Virus record (IMG/VR): IMGVR_UViG_3300046694_000626
Coordinates: 1-32,933 of that record
Direction: 5' to 3' (one strand)
DNA length: 32,933 nt
Origin: a virus
The position numbers and the translations under genes are program-made. Shown here piece by piece: positions 1-8,707 of the stretch (position 1 is its first letter; each line of letters begins with the position of its first letter). A model generated the notes under the pieces. It searched no databases. It was not told where the DNA came from and worked only from the letters and a program-made list of their open reading frames with translations.

Positions 1-1335
1 ATGAGTTTGCCAAATGAGTTTCAGTGGCGTTATGCTTTTCATTTTACGCTGGGCGACAATCTTGAGTCTATCCTGAAGCAGGGCATTCTATGTACGAATG
101 CAAAAAAAGCCTTAGGTATCAGCCATCAAAATGTAGCTGATGAAGGGATTCAGTTGAGACGAAGCCAGATGCATGTTCCCTGTTCCCCAGGAAAAGTGGT
201 GCATGATTTCGTCCCATTCTATTTCTCAAAAAAAACATCTATGCAGCTAAATATAATAAACAAAAAAAATATCGACCAACAACTTCTTATTTATTTCGCC
301 ATCCCAATAAAAATCATGGAAAGCTTAGATGGTGTAGTTTTTTCCGACGCGTCAGCAAATACTACGATACCTCCAAATTTTTATAATAAATTGCAAGCGG
401 ACAAACTCGAAACTTTAAACTGGCCAGCTATTGACGACAAAAAATGGGGCTGCCCAAGCGAGGCATATCGCCAACAAAAAATGGCCGAACTATTAATCCC
501 CAACAAAATCAACATAAGTCAGATCGAATACATAGTTGTTTGGAATGAAGGCATAAAGAAAGAAGTAGAGAGAATTTTCAAAGAGAACGGAGTATCTCCT
601 CCACAAATAAAGTTTGACACCGACCACTATTATGTAAATTTTTACGATGGCGACCGCCAATCAATTGTAACCGGACCACTTTTGCTTATACACAAATACA
701 AATCAACCATTGAGGAAATATGCAACACGCCAGCTCAATCGACAAAGTTCAACAATGTGAAAGAAGCCCTAGGTGCAATCAATCTTGATTTCTCTGCGAT
801 AAAAGAGCTCGCTGACATAGACGGCTTGAAAGCTAGTTACGGCCCTCACTCAGATGAGGTTGGTACCCATAGTAAAAAAGTCGCCAGCAACGTAATAAAA
901 CATAGCGAATATACTAAACTAAGTGAAGCAGACAAAAACATTGTAATGCTATCTGCATTTCTTCACGACATAGGGAAGGGTCCAAAATCGCGTTGGCCAA
1001 CTGAAGGTATGACAAAAGCAGACAATGATCACGCTGTTAAGTCACTCCCCATGCTAAAACGAATTCTCACAGAAGACATAGGTGGGCTTGATAGAGAAAC
1101 TATTCGGAAAATTGTTATGCTAGTCACCTACGATGACCTTATAGGCGATATTGTGGCTAAGGGCAGAGATGAGAAGCAGCTATTTAGTGTGATAGAATCT
1201 GAAAATGATCTCAATATGTTGGTGGCCTTGGGCAAAGCGGACATGCTGTCTATTAACAGTCAATGGCCGTCTATCCACCATGGGAAAATTGAGTTACTTA
1301 AAGGTAACGCGATTAAGTCATTAACGGAGGCGTGA
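1..1335 (+). CDS. darT: DarT-type DNA ADP-ribosyltransferase toxin fused to HD phosphohydrolase domain
   Basis: The 444-aa protein has two parts. Residues 1-200 resemble the DarT/DUF4433 family, which ADP-ribosylates thymidine in single-stranded DNA: AFHFT (H14) followed by an ILKQGIL helix, RR at 53-54, VPFYFS at 71-76, and RQQKMAELLIP at 157-167 with E163 in the place of the family's catalytic Glu. Residues about 255-430 form an HD domain with the full metal-ligand set H290, H322-D323 (LHDIGKG), H344 and D413. Ordinary DarT proteins are only about 200 aa, so the HD half is an addition. One base separates its stop from the macro-domain gene, the usual toxin-antitoxin order for DarTG. The window begins at the ATG, so the promoter and ribosome site cannot be seen. 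Family assignment is by motif; the role of the HD domain is unknown. Confidence 0.8.
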   Translation: MSLPNEFQWRYAFHFTLGDNLESILKQGILCTNAKKALGISHQNVADEGIQLRRSQMHVPCSPGKVVHDFVPFYFSKKTSMQLNIINKKNIDQQLLIYFAIPIKIMESLDGVVFSDASANTTIPPNFYNKLQADKLETLNWPAIDDKKWGCPSEAYRQQKMAELLIPNKINISQIEYIVVWNEGIKKEVERIFKENGVSPPQIKFDTDHYYVNFYDGDRQSIVTGPLLLIHKYKSTIEEICNTPAQSTKFNNVKEALGAINLDFSAIKELADIDGLKASYGPHSDEVGTHSKKVASNVIKHSEYTKLSEADKNIVMLSAFLHDIGKGPKSRWPTEGMTKADNDHAVKSLPMLKRILTEDIGGLDRETIRKIVMLVTYDDLIGDIVAKGRDEKQLFSVIESENDLNMLVALGKADMLSINSQWPSIHHGKIELLKGNAIKSLTEA

Positions 1336-1336
1336 T

Positions 1337-2497
1337 ATGTTGGAGTTTGTAAAAGGTGATTTTTTCGACTTCGATGCTGACATCAGAATAAACACTGTAA
1401 ATTGTGTCGGAGTGATGGGTGCAGGGGTCGCCCTAGCGTTTAAGAAAAAGTACCCAGACATGTTTAAGGAATACGTAAAGCATTGCAAGGAAGGTACAAT
1501 CAGACCTGGACACCCATCGATCTGGAAGTCGAACGACATGTTCTCCAAAGGTGTACAAGTGATAAATTTTCCGACCAAAGATCACTGGCGAAACCCTTCC
1601 GAATACAGTTACATCGTATCTGGATTGAAGTGGCTTTCTGAATATTTAAGCAATAAAGGTGACGTAACCGTTACGCTTCCCGCGCTCGGGTGTGGTCATG
1701 GAGGGCTTGACTGGAGTATCGTGAAAGACTTAATAAAAGAGCATTTAGGAAACTCTCAAAGCAAGATTCTTGTCTTTGAGCCATTCAGCTCAAAGAACGC
1801 GGGGAAACCAAGTTCTCTACCTGATGAAAAATTTCATGAACTTCTAAGCAGCAACATCAGAACCATCAGTGCCGGCTCGCAAAACTATCCGCCTCGCTTG
1901 CGCCGTTACACAGAGAAAGATATTTATCTTTTCGGCCAAACCAAATCGATAGATACATACGACATAGCTATCGTATCAAGCTCCGTGCCAAGCGAAGCGG
2001 AGAGAAAGGCTATCACCTTGGTAATTGAGCATTCAATAAAACAAAATTTCAGCATATTGTTTGGCGCTTCAGCAACAGATAAAAATTTTGCACTTAAGGC
2101 AGCAACCAAAGGCATCAAGACAGGTGTATTTCTTCCATCTGGGATTATTATTTCTGCAAAAAAAATATTGAAGACAAGCACGAAAAATATGCTAAATTTA
2201 CTTTCCATCGGAGATCCATACGAGCCGTTCGATAAAAAGGCATATATGCCTTCTGTAATAAGCAGAATATATTTATCCAATGCGGTAATTTTCACCACTG
2301 ACAAGCTTGCTTGGATTTCAAAGCACAAAAAACCTTTGCAAGACTCAGGTGCTGAATTTTTTTATATAAAATACGACAATTTTTCTGCTGAAGACGAGAT
2401 CGGAATCAGCAATCTTAATCCTAAACCAATAAGTATCACCGACATATCGAGTATTTTTTCTTTTCACATACTCCCCCTCACCAACAAATATTCCTAA
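1337..2497 (+). CDS. darG: Macro-domain antitoxin (DarG type) with C-terminal DprA/SLOG-like domain
   Basis: Residues 1-150 are a macro domain: FVKGDFF at 4-10, INTVNCVGVMGAGVA at 18-32 (N19, N22, GAG loop), NFPTKDHWR at 77-85 with K81 where DarG and TARG1 carry their catalytic Lys, and PALGCGHGGLDW at 115-126. Proteins of this type remove ADP-ribose from thymidine in DNA and so neutralise DarT. Residues about 175-340 do not look like the usual DarG tail. They resemble a DprA-like Rossmann (SLOG) domain: NYPPRLRRYTEKDIYLFG, then a strand YDIAIVSSSVPS, a helix, SILFGASATDKNFALKAA and GIKTGVFLPSG. SLOG folds bind nucleotides or DNA. The SD GGAG (1326-1329) lies inside the end of darT, indicating coupled translation. 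The macro call is strong; the SLOG call is by pattern only. Confidence 0.8.
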   Translation: MLEFVKGDFFDFDADIRINTVNCVGVMGAGVALAFKKKYPDMFKEYVKHCKEGTIRPGHPSIWKSNDMFSKGVQVINFPTKDHWRNPSEYSYIVSGLKWLSEYLSNKGDVTVTLPALGCGHGGLDWSIVKDLIKEHLGNSQSKILVFEPFSSKNAGKPSSLPDEKFHELLSSNIRTISAGSQNYPPRLRRYTEKDIYLFGQTKSIDTYDIAIVSSSVPSEAERKAITLVIEHSIKQNFSILFGASATDKNFALKAATKGIKTGVFLPSGIIISAKKILKTSTKNMLNLLSIGDPYEPFDKKAYMPSVISRIYLSNAVIFTTDKLAWISKHKKPLQDSGAEFFYIKYDNFSAEDEIGISNLNPKPISITDISSIFSFHILPLTNKYS

Positions 2498-2567
2498 ATA
2501 GTATCTAGGGCGCGGGGTGGGGATTTATTGGTGAGTACGTCTCAGATAACCAACTCTTGGTAAATTA
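2498..2567. other. Candidate cos region between cargo operon and portal gene
   Basis: This 70-bp gap lies just beyond the 3' end of the leftward portal gene, where P2 and phiCTX carry their cohesive-end site. It contains a sharp GC-rich tract, GGGCGCGGGGTGGGGA (about 2508-2523), between AT-rich flanks. The tract broadly resembles the GC-rich cohesive-end sequence of P2-type phages but is not identical. Placement is inferred from gene order; the exact cut positions cannot be read from this sequence alone. Confidence 0.4.
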
Positions 2568-3605
2568 CTATGCAGGGAAATTCGATATCCCCCAATCGAT
2601 TTCGTAAGGCTTAAATCGTAATAACTCCTCCCCCACCCAGTCATTCAGTTGCATCATCCGCGTCTGAATCGGCTCCAACTCATTCGCCGCATAGATCTGC
2701 GCTGCCTCCCGAATCGATCCAAACCCGCCCGCGTTCTGCGGAACGATGCCCATCAACTGCGGAGGAATCCGCAGACTCGCCAACACATCATCCCGCGTCT
2801 GATTCTTGATCGAGTTGAATTCATCTTTCGCCGCCACCTCGCTGACCGGGATCAGTTGAATCCCGTCCTTCTTGCCGGTCGGCGAGTAAACAAACAAATT
2901 CCGGAAATTCCCCGGCCCTTTCGATTCCTTCAACGCCTTGCGCAATGCATCGATATCCGCCTCGGTCTGAGCCGCATCCGTCATGTACAGAATGAAACCG
3001 GCATGACTGCCGTTCTCGTAATACTTGCGCCTAAACAACGTCGCCGACTTGTTCAACAGCGCCGACTGCAACGCGCTGATCCACTCCGGTAGCCCATAAA
3101 TCTCCTGATGCAGATCCGCCTCACGCAAATGAAAAATTCTATCCGGCTCAAACGCGTGCTCATCCTTCCACCCCCGCACCTGGTAATACTGCCCATCTGG
3201 CCCGGCGCGCATGTACTTGGCCAACGGCGTTTCCAGTTTGCGTACCCCGCCCAACTGCGAGCGACGCCCCTCAAGATAGCCATTGCCCAGGCACAGGAAA
3301 TCCAAAGCAAACTGCTCAAACGAAGCCCGCGACAACAACGGATGCGGGATAAACGTCTTGCTCAACAAATTGCGCTTAAACATCAACCCCGAATGCAGAT
3401 GCACACTCGCCCCCACCGACCGAGCCAACCCATCCAGCGAAAGCGGCGGCTCATACCACCGTCCGTTAAACCAGCACTCCAGATAATCGAAAACCTCCCG
3501 CCCACCCAGCACCGGCGTCGGCTCGCCGAAGGAAAAAACCTGCGTCCCGGCGCCGGTAGCGGGTGCAGTGGCGGGCAAAATCTGATTGGCCATTTGTTCA
3601 GTCAT
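2568..3605 (-). CDS. Q: Phage portal protein (P2 gpQ family)
   Basis: This 345-aa protein has the usual length and pattern of the P2 gpQ / PBSX-type portal, which forms the dodecameric ring at the capsid vertex through which DNA enters and to which the neck attaches. Recognisable stretches are the N-terminal PTPVLGGREVFDYLE region, the central HLREADLHQEIYGLPEWISA and the C-terminal DDVLASLRIPPQLMGIVPQN. It follows terminase P on the minus strand with a TGATG stop/start overlap, as in P2. Its 3' end faces the presumed cos. No truncation is seen. Confidence 0.95.
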   Translation of the reverse strand: MTEQMANQILPATAPATGAGTQVFSFGEPTPVLGGREVFDYLECWFNGRWYEPPLSLDGLARSVGASVHLHSGLMFKRNLLSKTFIPHPLLSRASFEQFALDFLCLGNGYLEGRRSQLGGVRKLETPLAKYMRAGPDGQYYQVRGWKDEHAFEPDRIFHLREADLHQEIYGLPEWISALQSALLNKSATLFRRKYYENGSHAGFILYMTDAAQTEADIDALRKALKESKGPGNFRNLFVYSPTGKKDGIQLIPVSEVAAKDEFNSIKNQTRDDVLASLRIPPQLMGIVPQNAGGFGSIREAAQIYAANELEPIQTRMMQLNDWVGEELLRFKPYEIDWGISNFPA

Positions 3606-5389
3606 CAGTAAATCTCCATGCGCCCGGTGTTGGCAGTGGTCTGCCCCTCAAGCGGTTCGTTGTGCAGTGCGTGAAAGAGCGCCCAGGCCAGGTCGGCGTG
3701 GCCGGTGTTGTCGTTGCGGCCGGCGGTGTAGGTGTACTGACGTCCGCCGGCGGTGTAGGTGTACTGACGTCCGCCGGCGGTGACGGTTTTGCGGATCGCC
3801 ATCAGCGACTGGGCCATGTCGGTCCAGCCGGCATCGAATTCGATCCGGCCCTTGTGGATCACGTCATAGGCCTTGAGTACCAGGCGGGTTTTGACTTCGG
3901 GCGAGTAGCTGAAGGTGGTCACCGCCGGGAAGAACTGGCGCACCAGCTGGGCCACGCCGCTGCCCAGACCTGTCACGTCGATCCCGATGTAAGTCACCCA
4001 GTAGCGGTCGCAGACGCTCTTGATGAACGCGGCCTGCGCGGCGAAGTCCATGCCTCGGAACTGGTGACGCTCGAGGATGCGGAACTTGCCGCCCGGAACC
4101 AGTGGCGGCGCGACCACGACCATGCCGGAGCAGTCGCCAGTCTCAGCCGGGTCGTAGCCGATCCAAACCTGACGGTCGCCGAACGGGCGCATGGCGAAGG
4201 GCTTGTAGTCCTCGGCCCACTCGACCCAGCTGTCCACCATGCAAGACTGCAAAAGGGTCAGCGGAAAGATGCTCGCGCCGTCGTCGACGAACTCACACAT
4301 AAGCAGGTTGGCGAACGCTTCGGGGCTGTACTCACGGCGGAGTTCTTCGATGTCGAACAGGTCACAACCGCCCCGCTCCGCGTCGAGGATCGTGACGATC
4401 TGCCGCCACAATCGATCCTCACAGAACCGGCCCTGCTGGAGCGCTCCGTGGGACACGTCCACCTTCGTGTGCTGGGCGGCCGGCTTGCCCTTGTTGAAGC
4501 GCTCGCCCGTCCAGAAGGTGTACGCCTCGTGGGCCATGCTCGACGGCGTGGAAAAGTAGGTCTTGCGCCACTTCTTGTGCATCGCCATGCCCGAGGCGAC
4601 CTTGTTCAGTTCCTCGAACTTGAACGTCCAGAAGAACTCATCGAAGTAGAAATTGCCGTGATAGCCCTGGGCGGTACGTGCGTTAGTACCGAGGAAAAAC
4701 AGCTCGGCACCATTAGGCAAAACGATGGGATCGCCAGTCAGCTCGACGCCGATAATTTCGCGGCAGAACGCCTGAATGTAGCCCCGGAACAGATAGGCCT
4801 GGTTCTTCGAGGCCGATAGGAAAATCTGGTTGCGTCCGGTCTCGAGCGCATCAATGAACGCCTCACGGGCAAAGTAGTAAGTCGCGCCGATCTGCCTGCT
4901 TTTGAGGATGACGCGCGTGCGCTGATTGCCAGCCCGGTACCAGTCTTTCTGATAGTCGAAACAGCCATCGATGAAAGCCTCGCGCAGCAGCTCGACCTGG
5001 TCTTCATCAATCTCGTTTTTGACCGCTTTCTTCTTCGGCTCGGCGTTGCGCTTGGCCAGGTTCGGATTGAGGTCGGTTTCGGTACCGCCACCTTGAAAGC
5101 GCTGAATTCGCGCCTGCCGCTCCAGTTGGCGGTGCAGGAGATCAATCTCTTTGAAATCGCCGCCGCTTTTCCCTTCCTTAAGGATCAGTTGCACCAACCG
5201 CGCTTCCAGTGCGCCGCCAATACGTTCGACGTTGTCCGCCCGGTCCCACTCATCGCGGGCCTTCCAGCTGTGTAGCGTCTTTTCCTTTTCGCCCGTTGCC
5301 TCGGCAATCTCGCAGACACGCCACCCCATCCAGTACAGAAACTTGGATTGGCGGCGGGGATCGATGGGCAATAGTGTGGTCGTAGTCAT
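3605..5389 (-). CDS. P: Terminase large (ATPase) subunit, P2 gpP family
   Basis: A 594-aa packaging motor subunit that translocates DNA into the prohead and cuts cos. Residues about 15-50 form a helix-turn-helix-like head (GWRVCEIAEATGEKEKTLHSW). The ATPase has a Walker A-like KSRQIGAT at 163-170 and Walker B NFYFDE at 246-251. The RNase H-like nuclease has acidic residues at D413 (WIGYDPAE), D471 (YIGIDVTG) and D566 (TGHADLAW). The gene is divergent from O. One oddity is the nine-residue unit TAGGRQYTY repeated at 537-545 and 546-554, caused by a tandem 27-bp duplication just before the last nuclease acid. The frame stays open and no key residue is lost. Confidence 0.95.
   Translation of the reverse strand: MTTTTLLPIDPRRQSKFLYWMGWRVCEIAEATGEKEKTLHSWKARDEWDRADNVERIGGALEARLVQLILKEGKSGGDFKEIDLLHRQLERQARIQRFQGGGTETDLNPNLAKRNAEPKKKAVKNEIDEDQVELLREAFIDGCFDYQKDWYRAGNQRTRVILKSRQIGATYYFAREAFIDALETGRNQIFLSASKNQAYLFRGYIQAFCREIIGVELTGDPIVLPNGAELFFLGTNARTAQGYHGNFYFDEFFWTFKFEELNKVASGMAMHKKWRKTYFSTPSSMAHEAYTFWTGERFNKGKPAAQHTKVDVSHGALQQGRFCEDRLWRQIVTILDAERGGCDLFDIEELRREYSPEAFANLLMCEFVDDGASIFPLTLLQSCMVDSWVEWAEDYKPFAMRPFGDRQVWIGYDPAETGDCSGMVVVAPPLVPGGKFRILERHQFRGMDFAAQAAFIKSVCDRYWVTYIGIDVTGLGSGVAQLVRQFFPAVTTFSYSPEVKTRLVLKAYDVIHKGRIEFDAGWTDMAQSLMAIRKTVTAGGRQYTYTAGGRQYTYTAGRNDNTGHADLAWALFHALHNEPLEGQTTANTGRMEIY
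3721..3774 (-). repeat. P: In-frame 27-bp tandem duplication within terminase P
   Basis: Two identical 27-bp units lie at 3721-3747 and 3748-3774, with a partial third copy that runs to about 3782. Twenty-seven bases are nine codons, so the frame is kept and the protein gains one extra TAGGRQYTY unit. The segment sits in the beta-hairpin region between the second and third nuclease acids. The exact identity of the copies suggests recent slippage or an assembly artefact. Confidence 0.85.
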
Positions 5390-5436
5390 GGCCGCGATGC
5401 TGCCGCCCGCGACCGCGACTCAATAGCACCGCCCCT

Positions 5437-5455
5437 TGTAGCCCCCGCCCTTACA
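5437..5455. promoter_or_regulatory. Putative late-activator site upstream of O (TGTAR-N9-YTACA)
   Basis: The sequence TGTAGCCCCCGCCCTTACA is an interrupted palindrome lying in the divergent P-O gap, 104 bp before the O start. Matching 19-bp elements occur upstream of V and FI. P2-family late promoters are activated by Ogr/Delta zinc-finger proteins at TGT...ACA dyads placed upstream of the -35 region, so this is the natural candidate. Its symmetry means it could also serve the leftward P-Q operon, but the space to the P start is short. Confidence 0.5.
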
Positions 5456-5558
5456 GTCCCTCCTCGTTGCCGCGACTCGCGCGCGTCACGACCATGCCCT
5501 TCATCGCAACGCACTGCTAACCCAACAGCAGGCGCCCCAAGCATTGAGGTTTCCCAAC

Positions 5559-6389
5559 ATGAAGAAATTCCGCAGCAACTGGTTCCGCGTCGCCGTCGAG
5601 GGCGCTACCTCGGACAAGCGCACCATCAAGCGCAATTGGCTGGAACAGGCGGCGAAGAACTTCAACCCATCCACTTACGGCGCACGGATCTGGCTAGAGC
5701 ATTTCCGCAGTCTGTTACCGGACAGCCCTTTCAAGGCCTACGGCGATGTTCTGGCGGTGAGAACCGAGGAAGTAGACATCAACGGCCAAAAGAAACTGGC
5801 CCTGTTCGCCCAGGTCGAGCCGACGGCTGACCTGATCGCCATGAACAAAGCGAAACAAAAAATCTACACCTCCATCGAAATCGACGACAGCTTCGCCGAT
5901 ACCGGTGAGGCGTACATCGTGGGTCTGGGCGTGACCGATTCACCGGCCAGCCTTGGCACCGACGTCTTGTCGTTCTCGGCCCAGAAACCGGAGGTCAGCC
6001 CGTTCAAGGATCGCCACTACTCCGCGACTTCGATGTTCACCGAGGCGCTGGAAACAGAGCTGACGTTCGAGGAATTCGAAGAAAAACCGAGCATCGGCGC
6101 TCACCTACTCAGCACGGTGAGAAACCTGCTCGGCGGCAAGCAGAGCAAGGATGACAACGAGTTCACTCAAATCAGCCAAGCCGTCGAAACCGTCGCCGAA
6201 CACGTCAAAGATCTGCCCGCCCAAATGGCAGCCGCGAAGAAGTTTTCGACAAGCCAGCAAACCCGGCTGGATCAACTGAGCAAAGACTTCACCGAACTGA
6301 AGACCCAGCTTTCCACCACCCAGGATCCCAACCAGAAGACGCGCCCTCCGGTAACCGGCGGCGACAACTCGGTAGTGACTGACTGCTGA
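5559..6389 (+). CDS. O: Capsid scaffolding protein and protease (P2 gpO family)
   Basis: A 276-aa scaffold that also carries the protease activity used in capsid maturation in P2. The candidate catalytic triad is visible: D19 (ATSDKR), H48 (LEHFR) and S105 (YTSIEID), close to the spacing reported for P2 gpO. The C-terminal third (about 190-260) is charged and Gln-rich with coiled-coil character, as expected of the scaffold part. The start at 5559 is chosen because GAGG at 5546-5549 lies nine bases upstream; an in-frame TTG at 5544 is less likely. It heads the rightward capsid operon O-N-M-L. Confidence 0.93.
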   Translation: MKKFRSNWFRVAVEGATSDKRTIKRNWLEQAAKNFNPSTYGARIWLEHFRSLLPDSPFKAYGDVLAVRTEEVDINGQKKLALFAQVEPTADLIAMNKAKQKIYTSIEIDDSFADTGEAYIVGLGVTDSPASLGTDVLSFSAQKPEVSPFKDRHYSATSMFTEALETELTFEEFEEKPSIGAHLLSTVRNLLGGKQSKDDNEFTQISQAVETVAEHVKDLPAQMAAAKKFSTSQQTRLDQLSKDFTELKTQLSTTQDPNQKTRPPVTGGDNSVVTDC

Positions 6390-6421
6390 AAGTCAGCCCC
6401 GCTTAACCAAGGACGACCATC

Positions 6422-7429
6422 ATGCGCAACGACACACGCGTTCTCTTTAACGCGTACCTGCAACAGCTCGCCCAACTGCACGGTGTGAGCGACGTCACCA
6501 CCAAATTCACCGCCGCGCCGAGCGTTGCCCAGACGCTGGAAACCCGCATTCAGGAATCAAGTGCGTTCCTCAGCTCGATCAACATCTACGGCGTATCTGA
6601 GCAGTCTGGCGAGAAGATCGGCATCGGAATCGACGGCACTATTGCCAGCACCACCGACACTACAGTAAAGGATCGCGAACCCCGTGACCCGAGCAGCCTG
6701 GACAACCGCGGGTACACCTGCACCCAAACCAACTTTGACACCGGACTGCGTTACCAAAAGCTTGATCAGTGGGCGAAGTTCAAAGACTTCCAGGCGCGCA
6801 TCCGTGACGCAATCATCAAAGTTCAGGCGCTCAACCGGATCATGATCGGCTGGAACGGCACCAGCCGCGCCGCCACTTCAAACCCCGCCACCAACCCGCT
6901 GCTGCAGGACGTCAACATCGGCTGGCTGCAAAAAATGCGCGTAGAGAACGAAGCCCGCGTCATGGCCGAAGTTGTGGCAGGCAGTGGCAAGATCGAGATC
7001 GGCGCCGGCAAGGACTTCGAAAACATCGACGCCTTGGTTGTCAGCATGGTCAACGAATTCATCGACCCCTGGTATCAGGAAGACACCGATCTGGTTGTCA
7101 TCTGCGGCCGTCAGCTGTTGGCCGACAAATACTTCCCGATCATCAACAAAACTCAAGCGCCGACCGAAATGCTCGCTGCTGACATCGTCACCAGCCAAAA
7201 GCGCTTGGGCAATCTGCCGGCTGTGCGCGTACCGCACTTCCCGGCCAACGGCCTGCTGGTAACTCGCCTCGACAACCTGTCGATCTATTGGCAGGAAGGT
7301 ACCCGCCGCCGCACCGTCGTTGACAACGCCAAACGCGACCGCATCGAGAACTTCGAGTCGGTCAACGAAAGCTATGTGATCGAAGACCTGGGCTGTGCGG
7401 CCATGGCCGAAAACATCACCCTGAGCTGA
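6422..7429 (+). CDS. N: Major capsid protein (P2 gpN family)
   Basis: A 335-aa HK97-fold coat protein. The N-terminal RNDTRVLFNAYLQQLAQLHG and the central DLVVICGRQLLADKYFPIIN are typical of gpN. In P2 the first residues are removed by gpO. An AAGGA ribosome site lies about eight bases before the ATG. It sits between O and M in the canonical capsid order and no disruption is visible. Confidence 0.96.
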   Translation: MRNDTRVLFNAYLQQLAQLHGVSDVTTKFTAAPSVAQTLETRIQESSAFLSSINIYGVSEQSGEKIGIGIDGTIASTTDTTVKDREPRDPSSLDNRGYTCTQTNFDTGLRYQKLDQWAKFKDFQARIRDAIIKVQALNRIMIGWNGTSRAATSNPATNPLLQDVNIGWLQKMRVENEARVMAEVVAGSGKIEIGAGKDFENIDALVVSMVNEFIDPWYQEDTDLVVICGRQLLADKYFPIINKTQAPTEMLAADIVTSQKRLGNLPAVRVPHFPANGLLVTRLDNLSIYWQEGTRRRTVVDNAKRDRIENFESVNESYVIEDLGCAAMAENITLS

Positions 7430-7439
7430 GGCGGACACC

Positions 7440-8138
7440 ATGACCAACCCCTGCCGTCGCCATTTTGTTCGCGTCAGTGCCGCCATCGAAGCGGCAGCGG
7501 CCAATCCCACTCAAACGATGGCCGGCGCCACTGCTTACGAGCATCAGCTCAATCAACTTCTGCAAGACCGTCTGCGTCTGAAACAGGTGCAATCCAATCA
7601 AGGCAAAGCCGAACTCAAACGTCAGTTGCTGCCCGATTACATCCCCTACGTGCTAGGCGTGCTTGAGGGCGGCAAAGGCGCACAAGATGAAGTGCTGACC
7701 ACGATCATGGTCTGGCGCATCGACGCCGAAGACTTCAGCGGCGCCCTCGACATTGCCGACTACGTGCTCAAACACAAATTGATCATGCCTGACCGATTCG
7801 AACGCACCACCGGCTGTCTGGTCGCGGAAGAAGTCGCCACCGTCGCGCTCAAGGCGCTGAAAGTCGGCGAATCGTTCGAACTGGCAATTCTGCAACGCAC
7901 CGCTGAACTTACCGACGCCGAGGACATGCCCGATCAGGCCCGCGCCAAGCTGTTCCTCGCCATGGGGCGCGTAACGCTGGAAGGCATTACCGATGAGAAG
8001 CCCGGGCAACCCGGTCAGGTAAAGGCCGGCATCGACCTGCTGAAAAAAGCCATCGACCTGCACGACGCCTGCGGTGGCAAAAAGGATCTTGAGCGGGCCG
8101 AACGCCTGCTCAACAAACTCGCTGCCACTGGCAGCTAA
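7440..8138 (+). CDS. M: Terminase small (endonuclease) subunit, P2 gpM family
   Basis: A 232-aa protein matching the P2 gpM family by position, length and pattern (QVQSNQGKAELKRQLLPDYIPYVLGVLEGG and VLTTIMVWRIDAEDFSGALDIADYVLKH are conserved regions, given here in short form as QGKAELKRQLLPDY and MVWRIDAEDF). It works with gpP to recognise and cut cos. The ATG follows the capsid gene stop by ten bases. The C-terminal 30 residues form a helical segment that likely contacts gpP. Confidence 0.92.
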   Translation: MTNPCRRHFVRVSAAIEAAAANPTQTMAGATAYEHQLNQLLQDRLRLKQVQSNQGKAELKRQLLPDYIPYVLGVLEGGKGAQDEVLTTIMVWRIDAEDFSGALDIADYVLKHKLIMPDRFERTTGCLVAEEVATVALKALKVGESFELAILQRTAELTDAEDMPDQARAKLFLAMGRVTLEGITDEKPGQPGQVKAGIDLLKKAIDLHDACGGKKDLERAERLLNKLAATGS

Positions 8139-8242
8139 CCGAGCGTCCCCACGCACCCCGCCGGCTCGGGGCGGATCGGCCAGACCGCTCCTCCTGAACG
8201 TGAAGCCCTGACCACCGGCGATTTACATCAGAGGGCAAATTC

Positions 8243-8707
8243 ATGAGCGGATTCGTAGCGGGCGGCAACACGTCTCCCAGTGGCCACATCAATGCCGACC
8301 CCTTCTGGCCGTCGATCGATCTGGACGACGTACGCGGAACATTGCGCATCGACTCGAGCGTCACGCCAATCCGACTTGAAACGGCGACTATCGCCGCTTC
8401 CATCAGTGTGAACCGTGAGTTCGCCACATGGCGCCGCGCCAAACAGGCCGAAGGGTACGCCACCCTCGTAGACATACCGGCAGAAAAAATTGAGGGGAAG
8501 TCAGAACTGGTTCACCTCTACCAACGGGCGATCTATGCAGCGACCGGCGCCGAAATCTGCGAGCGCTACCGCTCGTACGACAGCACCAATAGCGGCAATC
8601 AGAACGCCGACGACCTGACCCCAAGCATCGACGAATTGCGCCGGGACCAACGCTGGGCCGTGCGCGATTTCCTCGGCCTCGGCCGCACCACTGTGGAGTT
8701 GATCTGA
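8243..8707 (+). CDS. L: Head completion/stabilisation protein (P2 gpL family)
   Basis: A 154-aa head-completion protein that stabilises DNA-filled heads and forms part of the neck. Recognisable stretches are the short Gly/Ser-rich N-terminus (MSGFVAGG), FWPSIDLDDVRGTLRID, and the C-terminal DQRWAVRDFLG. A GAGGG motif (8230-8234) precedes the ATG by eight bases. It overlaps the tail gene X by TGATG. A 104-bp gap separates it from M. Confidence 0.92.
   Translation: MSGFVAGGNTSPSGHINADPFWPSIDLDDVRGTLRIDSSVTPIRLETATIAASISVNREFATWRRAKQAEGYATLVDIPAEKIEGKSELVHLYQRAIYAATGAEICERYRSYDSTNSGNQNADDLTPSIDELRRDQRWAVRDFLGLGRTTVELI

Noticed and set aside
3563-4819. A 418-codon plus-strand frame opposite terminase P
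   Set aside because: It is antisense to a complete terminase gene, has repeated low-complexity Val/Gly and His/Glu content typical of reverse-complement reading of GC-rich genes, and no family pattern.
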